Below are positions 9,004-17,427 of a stretch of DNA of 64,000 bases, one piece after another. The stretch spans positions 612,456 to 676,455 of the forward strand of contig NZ_JAPENM010000003.1 of NCBI RefSeq assembly GCF_026342035.1, given 5' to 3'. Below the pieces are notes generated by a model. That model was given only the letters and a program-made list of their open reading frames with translations. It had not been told where the DNA came from and did not search any database. How positions within the stretch are numbered: position 1 is the stretch's first letter; each line of letters begins with the position of its first letter. Position numbers and translations under genes: made by a program. Source of the stretch: Aldersonia sp. NBC_00410. Its GTDB lineage: Bacteria > Actinomycetota > Actinomycetes > Mycobacteriales > Mycobacteriaceae.

Positions 9004-9486
9004 ATGACAACTTTCACGTATCGGGCGACACGAATCGGGCGTCTGTACGAGGGGGATCCCCTCCCTGTGGTCGTCGAGGCAACCACGTACTACCCGGCAG
9101 GGGCCATTACGTTCGGGGTCGAAGGACGTGCTCTGTACGCGGACGGTGACGAGGCGCCGTGGGCGGGCGGTCCGACACTGCATGTCTTCGAGACCGAAAC
9201 TGGTTCGGAACACTTGAGATTCGACGCCTTTCCGGGCGAGGAGCACTATCATTACCTCACCCCGGGCGTGCAGAATCACTGGGTCGGTTTCGATTCCGTC
9301 GCGGACGGCGAGTTCATCACATGGATCGCGGACCGGGTGCGCACCAAGCTTCCCGAGTTGCTCGCCGAGGCCGGTGCCACTGAACTCGCAGCGCGTATCG
9401 ACCCGGTGTTGATCGACGAGGTCTTCGGTACCGTCGAAGTACACCTGCGCAGCCGCGGGTTACAGGTCGCAAAGACGGCACACTAG
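9004..9486 (+). CDS. Conserved hypothetical protein, His-rich motif
   Basis: A 160-residue soluble protein I do not recognise with confidence. The central part is beta-rich with FEVEGR-like strands (ITFGVEGRALYADGD), followed by EEHYHYLTPG near residue 78, whose Glu and His residues could bind metal, and then a helical C-terminus (ITWIADRVRTKLPELLAEAG). The ATG follows AGAAGGGAAGAAC. It is divergent from the rhodanese/DszC-like operon, with a palindrome in the shared gap, so a sulfur or redox link is possible but not shown. Confidence 0.65.
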   Translation: MTTFTYRATRIGRLYEGDPLPVVVEATTYYPAGAITFGVEGRALYADGDEAPWAGGPTLHVFETETGSEHLRFDAFPGEEHYHYLTPGVQNHWVGFDSVADGEFITWIADRVRTKLPELLAEAGATELAARIDPVLIDEVFGTVEVHLRSRGLQVAKTAH

Positions 9487-9674
9487 CCGCAGCGAGTCCG
9501 TCGATGGCACGGTCGGCGGCGCAGAGTTGGGTGATCCGAAAGCTCCTGACCGGAAAAAGTTGGCAACGGCCTGTTCGGCAAATCCTCGGTCGTCGGCCGA
9601 CGGGCAGGCCCAGGTTTCCACGCAGCATCGTCGCCTCGTATTCGCGGCGAAAGATCTTTCGCCGCTACAACCGC

Positions 9675-10151
9675 CTACGCGAGATCGGACGGCGGAATGC
9701 GGCGGCGGCCTGCGCCCGGGATTCGATCGACGAAGCGACCGAGCCGCACGACGGTGTTGTCGAGCGGATCGACGATCTCGGTGAGTCGCTGCAGGGTGGG
9801 CAGGATCGCGACGAGTTCATCGATCCCGGTCGCCAGGTTCTCGGCGTGGGTGTGGATGCCCTGCGCCGCCGTGCTCAGGCCGGAAATCTCTTCGGCGATC
9901 TTGCCGGCGTTCCGGTCGATCCCCGCGGCGCTGGCACTGAGCACGGACAGATTGCCGGCGATGATCTCGGCCGCGTGCCTCAGTTCGGCCACGTCGTCCA
10001 ACGCGGAGCCGGCCCGGTCGATCAGCGACGCCAATGCGACGGCGCGGCGCGCGGTTTGCCGCACGGTGGCTTCGGTCCAGCTGAGCACCCCGCCGAGCCC
10101 GGGCACGGCGCTGACGTCTACCTCTGGTGCCGAGTAGCCGAACAGCCGCAT
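9675..10151 (-). CDS. Small helical (coiled-coil) hypothetical protein
   Basis: A 158-residue protein, almost entirely helical and heptad-like from about residue 20 to 135 (for example IAGNLSVLSASAAGIDRNAG and IDELVAILPTLQRL), ending in an Arg/Pro-rich tail. Such proteins occur in Nocardia and Rhodococcus without an assigned role. There is no signal peptide or membrane span. The 188 bp upstream (9487-9674) appear empty. It lies 15 bp beyond the amidohydrolase remnant on the same strand. Function unknown. Confidence 0.6.
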   Translation of the reverse strand: MRLFGYSAPEVDVSAVPGLGGVLSWTEATVRQTARRAVALASLIDRAGSALDDVAELRHAAEIIAGNLSVLSASAAGIDRNAGKIAEEISGLSTAAQGIHTHAENLATGIDELVAILPTLQRLTEIVDPLDNTVVRLGRFVDRIPGAGRRRIPPSDLA

Positions 10152-10166
10152 GGGATGGATTGTGCC

Positions 10167-10373
10167 CTACCCGCCGGTTGGCAGGCCGTACACCCGACGT
10201 GCAGTTTCACCGAAGAAATCGGCATGCCCATTCGAGGGCAAGTCGAGGTATCGGTGCGCGGCGTCGTAATAGTTCGGCAGCAAGGCCGTCAGCACGGGTT
10301 GGCGATTCGCGATCCACGGATAGACGAGGTCGGTCGAGTTGATGAAGTGCTGATGAGCATCGACGATGTCCAC
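10167..10373 (-). pseudogene. Amidohydrolase-2 family gene with a large internal deletion
   Basis: The reading frame starts at a GTG with the classic N-terminus VDAHQHF followed by VYPWI, which in this metal-dependent hydrolase family opens a protein of about 270-300 residues. Here it breaks off after about 45 residues and runs directly into what looks like the family's C-terminal end (FFGETARRVYGLP), for 68 residues in all. The two ends joined in frame imply an internal deletion of about 200 codons, removing the metal ligands other than the HxH pair. It overlaps the stop of the NmrA-like gene (TGACGTG), so it was the third gene of that operon. Confidence 0.7.
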
Positions 10374-10374
10374 G

Positions 10375-11262
10375 TCACGCAGCGTATTTCACCCGGGCGA
10401 GAAGGTCGGCGAGTCGTGTCGTGGGCAGCCCCGGCACCCGGGCTCGTGCGGTGTCTCGCGGCAATGTCATGTCGGTGGTGTCCATGATGATGCCGAACTC
10501 GGCGAGGGTTGCCACTGTCGGTTTGATCGGACGCAGCACCGTCGAGACGACCCGAAGGACTGGAATTGCGACGTGCCTGATCCTCTCGTTTTGGCCTTGC
10601 AGGACAAGCAGTTTCCCCGCCACGTCGTTGAGCGTGAGGTTCTCTGGGCCACCGATCGCGAGTGTTTCCCCAACCAAGTCCGGCGCCCCGACTGTATGTG
10701 CGACGAGTGCCGCAACATCGTCTGCGCCAACGAAGTTGATCGGGTTGCGACCGCGACCGAACAGTGTCACCGAGCCCTTGGCGGTGATCATGTCGCCGAG
10801 CAGCCCGATCCACGTCTCCAGATACACAGTGGGTCGGATGATGGTCCACTCCAGGTCGCTGTGTATCAGGGCCTGCTCGGCCTGAAACTTGATGCGCCTG
10901 AGCGATAGCGGGCTGTCGGATGCGGCGCCCGTGGCCGATATCAGGACGAAACGGCGCGCCCCTGCGTCTATGGCGGCATTCACGAGGTTGCTGTTTCCGT
11001 CGAGATCGACGGCCTGTGCGCCCGCCGGGTCTGTACCGGCGAAGCCCTGCACGGCGGAGACAACCGCGGTGACGCCCTTCATGGCCGCGGCAACCGCCTC
11101 GGGATCACGGACGTCGCCAAGGTGGACCTCGACTCCCGGGCCGGTGAGATGGCCGGCCCGCGATGGAGCGCGCGTCAGAATCCGGACGGGTGTGCCACTT
11201 GTAGCGAGGGCGCGGACAATGCGCGTCCCGAGCGTGCCGGTGCCACCGGCCACGAGAATCAT
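10375..11262 (-). CDS. NmrA-like NAD(P)-binding protein
   Basis: A 295-residue atypical short-chain dehydrogenase. The N-terminal Rossmann motif is VAGGTGTLGTRIV, then VHLGDVRD and VLISATGAA; a canonical YxxxK is missing, as in NmrA/NAD(P)H-azoreductase-like proteins (RRIKFQAEQAL is at the equivalent place). The start at 11262 shares ATGA with the stop of the SnoaL-like gene, so the two are translationally coupled. Substrate unknown; partners suggest degradation or detoxification of a small aromatic or cyclic compound. Confidence 0.85.
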   Translation of the reverse strand: MILVAGGTGTLGTRIVRALATSGTPVRILTRAPSRAGHLTGPGVEVHLGDVRDPEAVAAAMKGVTAVVSAVQGFAGTDPAGAQAVDLDGNSNLVNAAIDAGARRFVLISATGAASDSPLSLRRIKFQAEQALIHSDLEWTIIRPTVYLETWIGLLGDMITAKGSVTLFGRGRNPINFVGADDVAALVAHTVGAPDLVGETLAIGGPENLTLNDVAGKLLVLQGQNERIRHVAIPVLRVVSTVLRPIKPTVATLAEFGIIMDTTDMTLPRDTARARVPGLPTTRLADLLARVKYAA

Positions 11263-11714
11263 TGCGGCACAGCCTCTGTGTTTCCGGCCGGGGAACCGAC
11301 GAGGCGGCGAACCGCGGCGTCGGCGTCGGCAGTGTCGGTTTCGACCGGCTCGAGGTAAAACCGAGCCGAGGCGGCTCGATCGCCCCGGACCTGCAGGATG
11401 ATCACTCCCCGCATGAGGAACGGTTGGGCGTCGAGGCGGTGGCCGGCGAACTCCCATTCGCTCCACTCGGTCGCGCCCGTGACGACCGAATCGAGCACCT
11501 CGGTGCGGACATCGGGAACCGAGCGGAAGATCTCCTGCCAATTTCGCCGTACTTGCTCGGCCCCGGCGAACGAACGTGCCGGGTGTAACGGCCAGATGCT
11601 CTCGTAATCGCTGGTGAAGCAGTCCGTTAGCGCGTCGAGATCATGGTTGTTGGTCGCCTCGCGGATTCGCTCGACGACGGTGGGGGAGTCAGTGAGCGGC
11701 CGGTGCTCGTCCAT
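11259..11714 (-). CDS. SnoaL-like/NTF2-fold protein
   Basis: A 151-residue protein with the alpha+beta cone of SnoaL-like polyketide cyclases and related isomerases: ATNNHDLDALTDCFTSDYES, then RRNWQEIFRSVPDVRTEV and strands WSEWEFAGHR and MRGVIILQVRGD. The ATG at 11714 follows GGAGGTGGG. It heads an operon with the NmrA-like gene and the amidohydrolase remnant, and is divergent from a TetR gene that probably represses it. Confidence 0.85.
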   Translation of the reverse strand: MDEHRPLTDSPTVVERIREATNNHDLDALTDCFTSDYESIWPLHPARSFAGAEQVRRNWQEIFRSVPDVRTEVLDSVVTGATEWSEWEFAGHRLDAQPFLMRGVIILQVRGDRAASARFYLEPVETDTADADAAVRRLVGSPAGNTEAVPQ

Positions 11715-11753
11715 TTCGCCCACCTCCAATCGGAAGGGGTAGTGGTACAGTCA

Positions 11754-11770
11754 CCTGTAATAGATACAGG
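11754..11770. promoter_or_regulatory. TetR-type operator, perfect dyad
   Basis: CCTGTA-N5-TACAGG lies 16 bp before the TetR start and 40 bp before the divergent SnoaL-like start. Position and symmetry are those of an autoregulatory TetR operator controlling both units. Not tested. Confidence 0.6.
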
Positions 11771-11785
11771 AGCATATATCGAATT

Positions 11786-12430
11786 ATGGCCAGTGTAAAG
11801 ACTCCCCGCCGCTATGACTCGACCCGACGACGCGAACTGGCAAGTCAGGGCCGGGAATTGATCCTGCGAGAGGCCCGGCGGATGTTCCTCGCCGAGGGCT
11901 ATGCGGCAACGACGATCGGGTCGATCGCGGCGGCGTCGGGCGTCTCGGTGGAGACCGTTTACAAGTCCTTCGGCAACAAGACGGGACTCCTTCGCGCCAT
12001 GGCCGAAGAGGCCATGGCCGGGCCCGGGCCCATCCCCACTATGCGACGATCCGACGAGATGGCGGCCCGCGAGACCGACCCGCACCGCATTGTCCGCAAC
12101 TGGGCACAGTTCGCGTCCGAGGTCACCCCGCGGATCGGTCCGGTCATCCTGCTGATCCAATCTGTCGTCGGCACTTCGCCGGAGATCGCCGACCTTCGCG
12201 CCGAACTCGACGCCGATCGACTGGCTCGCATGGCGCACCAGGCGCGCTTCCTGCAGGAGCGGGGGTATCTGCGCCCCGACGTCACCGAGATTGAAGCTCG
12301 TGACGTCATGTGGGCGTACACCGATCCGGGCCTCTACGAGATGCTCGTCCTGCGCCAGAACTGGACGCTGTCGCGGTTCGAACGTTTCCTCGGCGACGCA
12401 CTCGCGGCCGCGCTCCTCTCACCGAAGTAG
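11786..12430 (+). CDS. TetR family transcriptional regulator
   Basis: A 214-residue regulator with the TetR helix-turn-helix at about residues 20-65: ILREARRMFLAEGYAATTIG, then GVSVETVYKSFGNKTGLLRA. The ligand-binding C-terminal half is not diagnostic. It is divergent from the SnoaL-like/NmrA operon with a perfect palindrome between, so it is the likely local repressor. The start is placed at the first ATG upstream of the HTH; there is little Shine-Dalgarno. Confidence 0.9.
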   Translation: MASVKTPRRYDSTRRRELASQGRELILREARRMFLAEGYAATTIGSIAAASGVSVETVYKSFGNKTGLLRAMAEEAMAGPGPIPTMRRSDEMAARETDPHRIVRNWAQFASEVTPRIGPVILLIQSVVGTSPEIADLRAELDADRLARMAHQARFLQERGYLRPDVTEIEARDVMWAYTDPGLYEMLVLRQNWTLSRFERFLGDALAAALLSPK

Positions 12431-12608
12431 GCGCGACTCATGCCCGCACGCCGCATGCGGCAGGGGCCGCAATCGCTATTCACTTCAGCAACAGGCTTCA
12501 CATCCGTAACAATCACATGCTTAGCTTGCTGCAACCGCGCTGTCCGGTACGGCAACGCGCTGGGGTCGTGCGCGTTCGAGGGTGAAGTGAGACGGAAAGG
12601 TGCGGATC

Positions 12609-13175
12609 GTGGCTGAACGGACGGAGATCTTTCGTCGGGTTGTCGTGCCGGGATTGTTCACCGGGCTTGCTGTCGCAGTCGTGGAGTTGACGGGCGCAAG
12701 TGCGGCCGTTGCCCAACCTGCCGCCACGGACGTCCCCGTCGAGGTGCAGCAGCAACGAGATACCGGAGTAATCAATGGGGCGACCGGGGTCGGAACGACG
12801 GTGGGGTCGGGCGTAGGAAACGGAGTCGGTGCGGTCGTCGGCGCAGGAGTCGGTGGGGCCGGCGGATGCGCCGCTGCCGGTCTGCTCTCCGGCGTGACCC
12901 TGCCGATCGTCCCCGGCGTACCCATCCAGGTCGTCCCCGGGGTAACCATCCCGGGGATCCCTTCCGTACCGCTCCCGCCGGTCGACCGGTTGGTCTTCAC
13001 CCCCAGCGCCTGCATCACGGGCGCCCTGGCCGGTGCCGGTGCCGGTGCGGGTTTGGGCGGCACCGTGGGCGGCCCGGTCGGCGGATTGGTCGGCACGGGT
13101 ACCGGCGCGGCGGTGGGGTCCGGCATGGTGATGTTCAATCACTACCAGGCCGGGCAGCAGCCGGCACCGAACTGA
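12609..13175 (+). CDS. Exported glycine-rich protein
   Basis: A 188-residue protein with an N-terminal signal sequence (RRVVVPGLFTGLAVAVVEL, then a probable A-V-A cleavage near residue 35), followed by two glycine-zipper blocks (residues about 60-95 and 137-170, rich in G-x3-G and GxG) that flank a Pro/Val-rich segment (VPGVPIQVVPGVTIP). Two Cys residues may pair. Similar Gly-zipper exported proteins are common in Nocardiaceae and have no assigned role. The GTG at 12609 has GGAAAGG 8 bases upstream. Confidence 0.7.
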   Translation: MAERTEIFRRVVVPGLFTGLAVAVVELTGASAAVAQPAATDVPVEVQQQRDTGVINGATGVGTTVGSGVGNGVGAVVGAGVGGAGGCAAAGLLSGVTLPIVPGVPIQVVPGVTIPGIPSVPLPPVDRLVFTPSACITGALAGAGAGAGLGGTVGGPVGGLVGTGTGAAVGSGMVMFNHYQAGQQPAPN

Positions 13176-13323
13176 GCCGACCAGGCAACGCAGAGTTGCT
13201 GCAGACCCTCCAACAGCGAGTCCTAGACTCGGACGATCGTCGGCGCGGCGATCGTTCCTCGACACGTGTGGTCGCGTGGGCATCGCTAGGGGCGCAGCAA
13301 TCCGACTATGAGGCGGTGGCGAC

Positions 13324-14565
13324 ATGACGTGGGCGCTACCCGCGATCGCCGCAGTGTTGCTGGCCTACTCGGCAATCTCGAGGCGCAGCGCGGGCACACC
13401 GATCACCGCCCCGATCATCTTCACCGTCGCGGGCCTCGTCCTGGGGGCAACCGCGGTTGGACTGATCGACGTGCACGCCTCCGCGGAGGCGGTGAAACTG
13501 CTCGCCGAGGTGACCCTCACGCTGGTGCTGTTCGCCGATGCCTCCCAGGTCGACCTGTCCGCCCTACGTACCGAGATCGCGCTTCCCGCCCGGTTACTCG
13601 GAATCGGACTGCCCTTGACGATCGCGGCGGGATTCGGTGCCGCGCTGCTCGTACTCGACCTCACCTGGCCCGAGGCGTTGCTGCTCGCGGTAATACTCGC
13701 CCCCACCGACGCCGCCCTCGGGCAGGCCGTGGTAACGCTCCCGATCCTGCCGTCCCGGGTGCGACAGGGATTGAACGTCGAAAGCGGGCTCAACGACGGA
13801 ATCTGCGTGCCACTGTTCCTCATCGTGCTCGAGATCGCGCAGGCCGAAGCCGGCGTCGCCGGAGGTGGCGCTCGCCTGCTCATCGAACAGATCGGGTATG
13901 GGATCCTCACCGGACTCGTCGCCGGGGGGATCGGCGCCGCGATCCTGATCACCGGCGGCCGAAGCCAGTTCGTCGACCCGTTGTGGGCGCGGATAATTCC
14001 CGTGGCGGCGGCACTGCTCGCCTATACCGCCGCCGTACCGCTCGGCGGCTCCGGGTTCATCGCCGCGTTCTTCGGCGGACTGACCTTCGGCGCGATCCGC
14101 CGCCGCGCCGGCGACAACGATGCGGACGAGGCCGACGTGCTGGACGCGGCAGGCGGGGTGTTCAGCGCCATGACGTTCATCGTCTTCGGTGCCGTCCTGC
14201 TCGGTCCCGCTCTCGACAATCTGTCCTGGGCGATAGCCGGCTACGCGGTGCTGAGCCTGACCGTGGTCCGGATGCTTCCCGTCGCGCTGTCGCTGATCGG
14301 GACGCATGCGCGCGCGCCGACCGTCGCATTCGTCGGCTGGTTCGGCCCGCGCGGGCTGGCCACAATCGTCTTCGTCATCCTCATTGTCGAAGAACCGGGC
14401 GAGCTACCGCATGAAGGGTTGCTGCTGACCACCGCGATCATCACCATCGCGATTTCGGTCCTGGCGCACGGGCTCAGCGCCGCGCCACTGGCCGACCGCT
14501 ACGCCGGCTGGTTCCAGCGTCATCCCCACCTCGAGGACCGGCAGGCACCGAACACAGGAGGATGA
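13324..14565 (+). CDS. Cation:proton antiporter (CPA1-type Na+/H+ exchanger)
   Basis: A 413-residue membrane protein with about 12 spans. Diagnostic sites are the APTDAALGQAV motif and the NVESGLNDGICVP motif (the ND pair expected in the ion site), plus GPRGLATI near the C-terminus. The family exchanges Na+ or K+ for protons and serves pH and salt homeostasis at the cytoplasmic membrane. It stands alone; a tiny ORF overlaps its stop. Confidence 0.9.
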   Translation: MTWALPAIAAVLLAYSAISRRSAGTPITAPIIFTVAGLVLGATAVGLIDVHASAEAVKLLAEVTLTLVLFADASQVDLSALRTEIALPARLLGIGLPLTIAAGFGAALLVLDLTWPEALLLAVILAPTDAALGQAVVTLPILPSRVRQGLNVESGLNDGICVPLFLIVLEIAQAEAGVAGGGARLLIEQIGYGILTGLVAGGIGAAILITGGRSQFVDPLWARIIPVAAALLAYTAAVPLGGSGFIAAFFGGLTFGAIRRRAGDNDADEADVLDAAGGVFSAMTFIVFGAVLLGPALDNLSWAIAGYAVLSLTVVRMLPVALSLIGTHARAPTVAFVGWFGPRGLATIVFVILIVEEPGELPHEGLLLTTAIITIAISVLAHGLSAAPLADRYAGWFQRHPHLEDRQAPNTGG

Positions 14566-14567
14566 CG

Positions 14568-14618
14568 ATGCCCGAGCAGGTTGCGCGACCGCAGATCAAT
14601 GGGCGGCGCATCCTGTAG
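14568..14618 (+). CDS. Possible 16-residue peptide overlapping the antiporter end
   Basis: An AGGAGG box 6 bases before an ATG opens a 16-codon frame (PEQVARPQINGRRIL follows the Met) right at the antiporter stop. The initiation signal is unusually good for such a short frame. It may be the truncated start of a lost gene rather than a real peptide gene; homology cannot be judged at this length. Confidence 0.25.
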   Translation: MPEQVARPQINGRRIL

Positions 14619-14671
14619 CAGGTAGCTACAATCGGTAGCAATCAGCTGCGCGCGCCGAAGAGGTGATCTTC

Positions 14672-15055
14672 ATGCCCGATACGCCGGACAAGGTGACGCG
14701 CTTTGCTGCCGATTTGGTGGCGAGTGCGATGACCGAGGGGCGGCGACAGAACCGGACCGGGCGTCAGCAACTCGAACATTGGGCGCGGGTCGGCCGGGCG
14801 GTATCGGGAACGCACACCGCGGCGCGGCGGCGCGTGGAATCGGCGCTTTCGGGTCGGCTGCCGTTGGCGGAACTCGGCCCGGAGGAAGGCGCGGTCTTCA
14901 ACGCCGAGATCACCGCGGCGATCGAGGAGCGGCTCGCCGGCAGCCACTACGGCATCGAACTCGCCGCCCAAGGCGTCACCACGGTGGCACTCGATGACGC
15001 CGGCAACATGGTCGAGCACCGACCCGACGGGACCAGCCGCGTTCTGCCCACGTGA
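14672..15055 (+). CDS. Antitoxin of a zeta-type toxin-antitoxin pair (ParD-like)
   Basis: A 127-residue acidic-to-neutral helical protein. The N-terminal half (KVTRFAADLVASAMTEGRRQ, RTGRQQLEHWARVGRAVSG) resembles the TA-system antitoxin ParD-like family found next to zeta-toxin kinases in actinobacteria; the C-terminal half holds ITAAIEERLAG and short beta strands. Its stop overlaps the GTG of the toxin by 4 bp, the coupling usual for such pairs. Direct sequence evidence is modest; the call leans on position and N-terminal pattern. Confidence 0.65.
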   Translation: MPDTPDKVTRFAADLVASAMTEGRRQNRTGRQQLEHWARVGRAVSGTHTAARRRVESALSGRLPLAELGPEEGAVFNAEITAAIEERLAGSHYGIELAAQGVTTVALDDAGNMVEHRPDGTSRVLPT

Positions 15056-15639
15056 AGCGTCTCGATCTGGTCGTCGGCTGCAACGGAGCCGGAAAGTCCA
15101 CCTTCGTCGCGCTCACCCTCGCGCCGCTGTTACCGGGCTGCGCGTTCGTGAATGCCGACGAGATTGCCAAGAAGCGATGGCCAACCGACACGGCAGCACA
15201 TTCCTACGACGCCGCCCGGATCGCGGCCGAGACCCGGATACGGCTGATCGGGTCGGGTAGGTCGTTCATCGCCGAAACCGTCTTCTCGCATCCGTCGAAA
15301 CTCGAACTCGTCGCCCAGGCGCACGAGCATGGTTACACGGTCGCGCTGCATGCGCTGATCGTCCCGGAGGATCTGGCGGTCGAGCGCGTCCGCTACCGGG
15401 TGCAAGCGGGCGGACATCCGGTGCCGGAGGACAAGATTCGGCAGCGGTACCACCGTTTGTGGGCGCTCGTCGCGAACGCGATTTTGTGCTGCGACTGCGC
15501 CACCGTCTACGACAACAGTTCGGCGACCGGGCCGCGGATCGTCGCGCAGTTCAACGACGGTGACGTCGTGGGTGCGGCCGTCTGGCCCGCGTGGACGCCA
15601 CCCGATCTGCGGGCGCCATGGCGCGAGGCGATCGAGTAG
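15052..15639 (+). CDS. Zeta toxin family kinase
   Basis: A 195-residue P-loop kinase. Walker A is GCNGAGKST at residues 9-17, followed by FVNADEIAKKRWP (the N-x-D substrate-loop motif of zeta toxins) and ETVFSHPSK; the R-x-R-x-Q and IRQRYHRLW motifs (about residues 115-145) match the zeta ATP/UNAG-binding elements. Zeta enzymes phosphorylate UDP-N-acetylglucosamine and so poison cell-wall synthesis. The GTG start overlaps the antitoxin stop. The pair lies in a mosaic region, consistent with horizontal gain. Confidence 0.85.
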   Translation: MKRLDLVVGCNGAGKSTFVALTLAPLLPGCAFVNADEIAKKRWPTDTAAHSYDAARIAAETRIRLIGSGRSFIAETVFSHPSKLELVAQAHEHGYTVALHALIVPEDLAVERVRYRVQAGGHPVPEDKIRQRYHRLWALVANAILCCDCATVYDNSSATGPRIVAQFNDGDVVGAAVWPAWTPPDLRAPWREAIE

Positions 15640-15644
15640 AGAAG

Positions 15645-17252
15645 TCAGTCGGCTTCCGGGACCAGTGTCTTCGGCGTGCGCCAGGCCAGGACCGCCGCGC
15701 CGACCAGCATGATCGCGCCGAGCAGGATCATGGCGTTGTTCATCGGCGTGACGAACGCGTGCTCGGCACCCTCGGCGATGCGGGCGGCGAGCGCGGGTTG
15801 CTGCTGTGCCCCGACTTGTTCCGCGACCGCCATCGCCTCGGCGAGCGAGCGGGAGACATGCTCGTGCAGTTGATCTGCCTGTGCGGCGATCTGCGCGCTC
15901 TGCTCGGTTCCGGCCAGTGGTGCGGTCGCGTGCATGACCTGATTGCGCGCGGCATCGGCGGTCGCCGCGATGCGATCGCTGTAGCCGGCCGCGACAATGC
16001 TGCCGGCCAGGGCGATGCCGATCGCGCCGCCGAGTTCGCGGGCCGTGTCGTTGATGGCGGAACCGATGCCCTGCCTGTCCTGCGGTGTGTTGACCAGGAT
16101 CGCCGTCGTCGATGGTGCTGTGGCGATGCCGATTCCGACCGCCGTCAGTCCGAACGATGCACAGATCTGCCAGTACTCGCCGAGATTGAACACGCCGAGC
16201 AGGAGCAGGCCGATCCCGGCGAGGAGGATGCCGCTCGCGAGGATCGCTCGCAGTTCGAACCGCTCCGCGAGCCAGTTGCCGACGATCGCCATGCACATCA
16301 GCACGACCACCATCGGCAGCAACGCGACCGCGGATTTCAGCGGTGAATAGCCCATCACGAGCTGGAACCGTTGCAGCAGTAGGAAAAACGCGCCGAGCGA
16401 AGCAAAGAACTGCAGCGAGATGCAGAGCGCACCCGCCGAGAACGACCGGTTGGCAAACAGTGCGACATCGAGCAGGCGGCGCCGACCGTGCTGCTGCAGT
16501 CGGACGAACACGACGGCGAGCGCGAGTCCGCCGATCAGTGCGGTCAGCACGAGGGGGTCGAGCCAGCCGCGTTGCGGGGCTTCGATCAGTCCGCACACGA
16601 ACACCGCGATCGCGAGGGCCGACGTTGTCGAACCGAGCCAGTCGAAGGCGGCGGGGTTCGGGTCTTTCGATGTCGGGATGGTGCATGCGAGTGCGGCAAC
16701 CAGGCACCCGGAGATCGCGAAGGTGATGAAGACCGAGTGCCAGCTGAAGACTTCGAGCAGCAGGCCGGTGACGAAGAATCCGGCGATCGCGCCCGCGCCG
16801 CCCACGCCTGCCCAGATGCTGATCGCGATAGGTCGTTTGTCCTCGGGTACGCCTGCCGAGATCAGTGAGAGAGTCGCGGGCATCGCCATTGCCGCGCCGA
16901 CGCCGGCGAGGCAGCGCGTCGCGATGAAAATGGTCGGATCGCTGGTGCCTAGGGGCAGCACCGACGCGATCGCGAACACCACAAGCCCGACGACCAGGAT
17001 CTCCCGCCGGCCGAAGCGGTCCCCGATGGCCCCGGCGGGCAGCAGCAACGCGGCCAAGCAGAGGGTGTAGCCGTCGATGATCCAGGTCAGCTGGTTCGAG
17101 CTGGCGTGCAGTTCGGGAGCCATATCGGGCAACGCGGTATTCAGCGCGGCCATCGCAGCGACGACGATGCTCAACGCCGCGCAGGCCACGCCGACCAGCC
17201 ACACGGTGGCGAAGTCGAGCCGATTGCTCGCTGGTGCGGTGGTCGTCTGCAT
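15645..17252 (-). CDS. MFS multidrug exporter (DHA2/EmrB-QacA type)
   Basis: A 535-residue membrane protein with about 14 spans, the DHA2 layout. Seen are ALNTALPDMAPELHASSNQL in the first loop, GAIGDRFGRREILVVG (motif A), and a motif-C-like GGAGAIAGFFVTG. The C-terminal periplasmic loop (about residues 430-490) is Ala/Gln-rich. Such proteins export drugs or endogenous metabolites using the proton gradient. It is divergent from the EphD-like hydrolase across 175 bp; no regulator gene is adjacent. Confidence 0.85.
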   Translation of the reverse strand: MQTTTAPASNRLDFATVWLVGVACAALSIVVAAMAALNTALPDMAPELHASSNQLTWIIDGYTLCLAALLLPAGAIGDRFGRREILVVGLVVFAIASVLPLGTSDPTIFIATRCLAGVGAAMAMPATLSLISAGVPEDKRPIAISIWAGVGGAGAIAGFFVTGLLLEVFSWHSVFITFAISGCLVAALACTIPTSKDPNPAAFDWLGSTTSALAIAVFVCGLIEAPQRGWLDPLVLTALIGGLALAVVFVRLQQHGRRRLLDVALFANRSFSAGALCISLQFFASLGAFFLLLQRFQLVMGYSPLKSAVALLPMVVVLMCMAIVGNWLAERFELRAILASGILLAGIGLLLLGVFNLGEYWQICASFGLTAVGIGIATAPSTTAILVNTPQDRQGIGSAINDTARELGGAIGIALAGSIVAAGYSDRIAATADAARNQVMHATAPLAGTEQSAQIAAQADQLHEHVSRSLAEAMAVAEQVGAQQQPALAARIAEGAEHAFVTPMNNAMILLGAIMLVGAAVLAWRTPKTLVPEAD

Positions 17253-17427
17253 AGGCTCGATTCGATTCTGGGGGCGGTTCTTCGGGCCGATCTTGATCGC
17301 GAACATACACCGGGCGTGGTTTGTATGGTCTGTCGTTCCCGTCACATCTGCGGTCACGGGAAGGATATATGTTACTTTCGGTACCGCTAATTGTGCGGTG
17401 CGCACGGACTCTGGAGAGGAAGCCGAG

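Noticed and set aside
11263..11541. N-terminal extension of the NmrA-like protein
   Set aside because: It overlaps the SnoaL-like gene; the Rossmann motif begins at 11262, where ATGA coupling is seen.
15130..17310. Long Arg/Pro-rich reverse frame over the zeta toxin and MFS gene
   Set aside because: Composition is typical of an out-of-frame reading and it crosses two well-supported genes.
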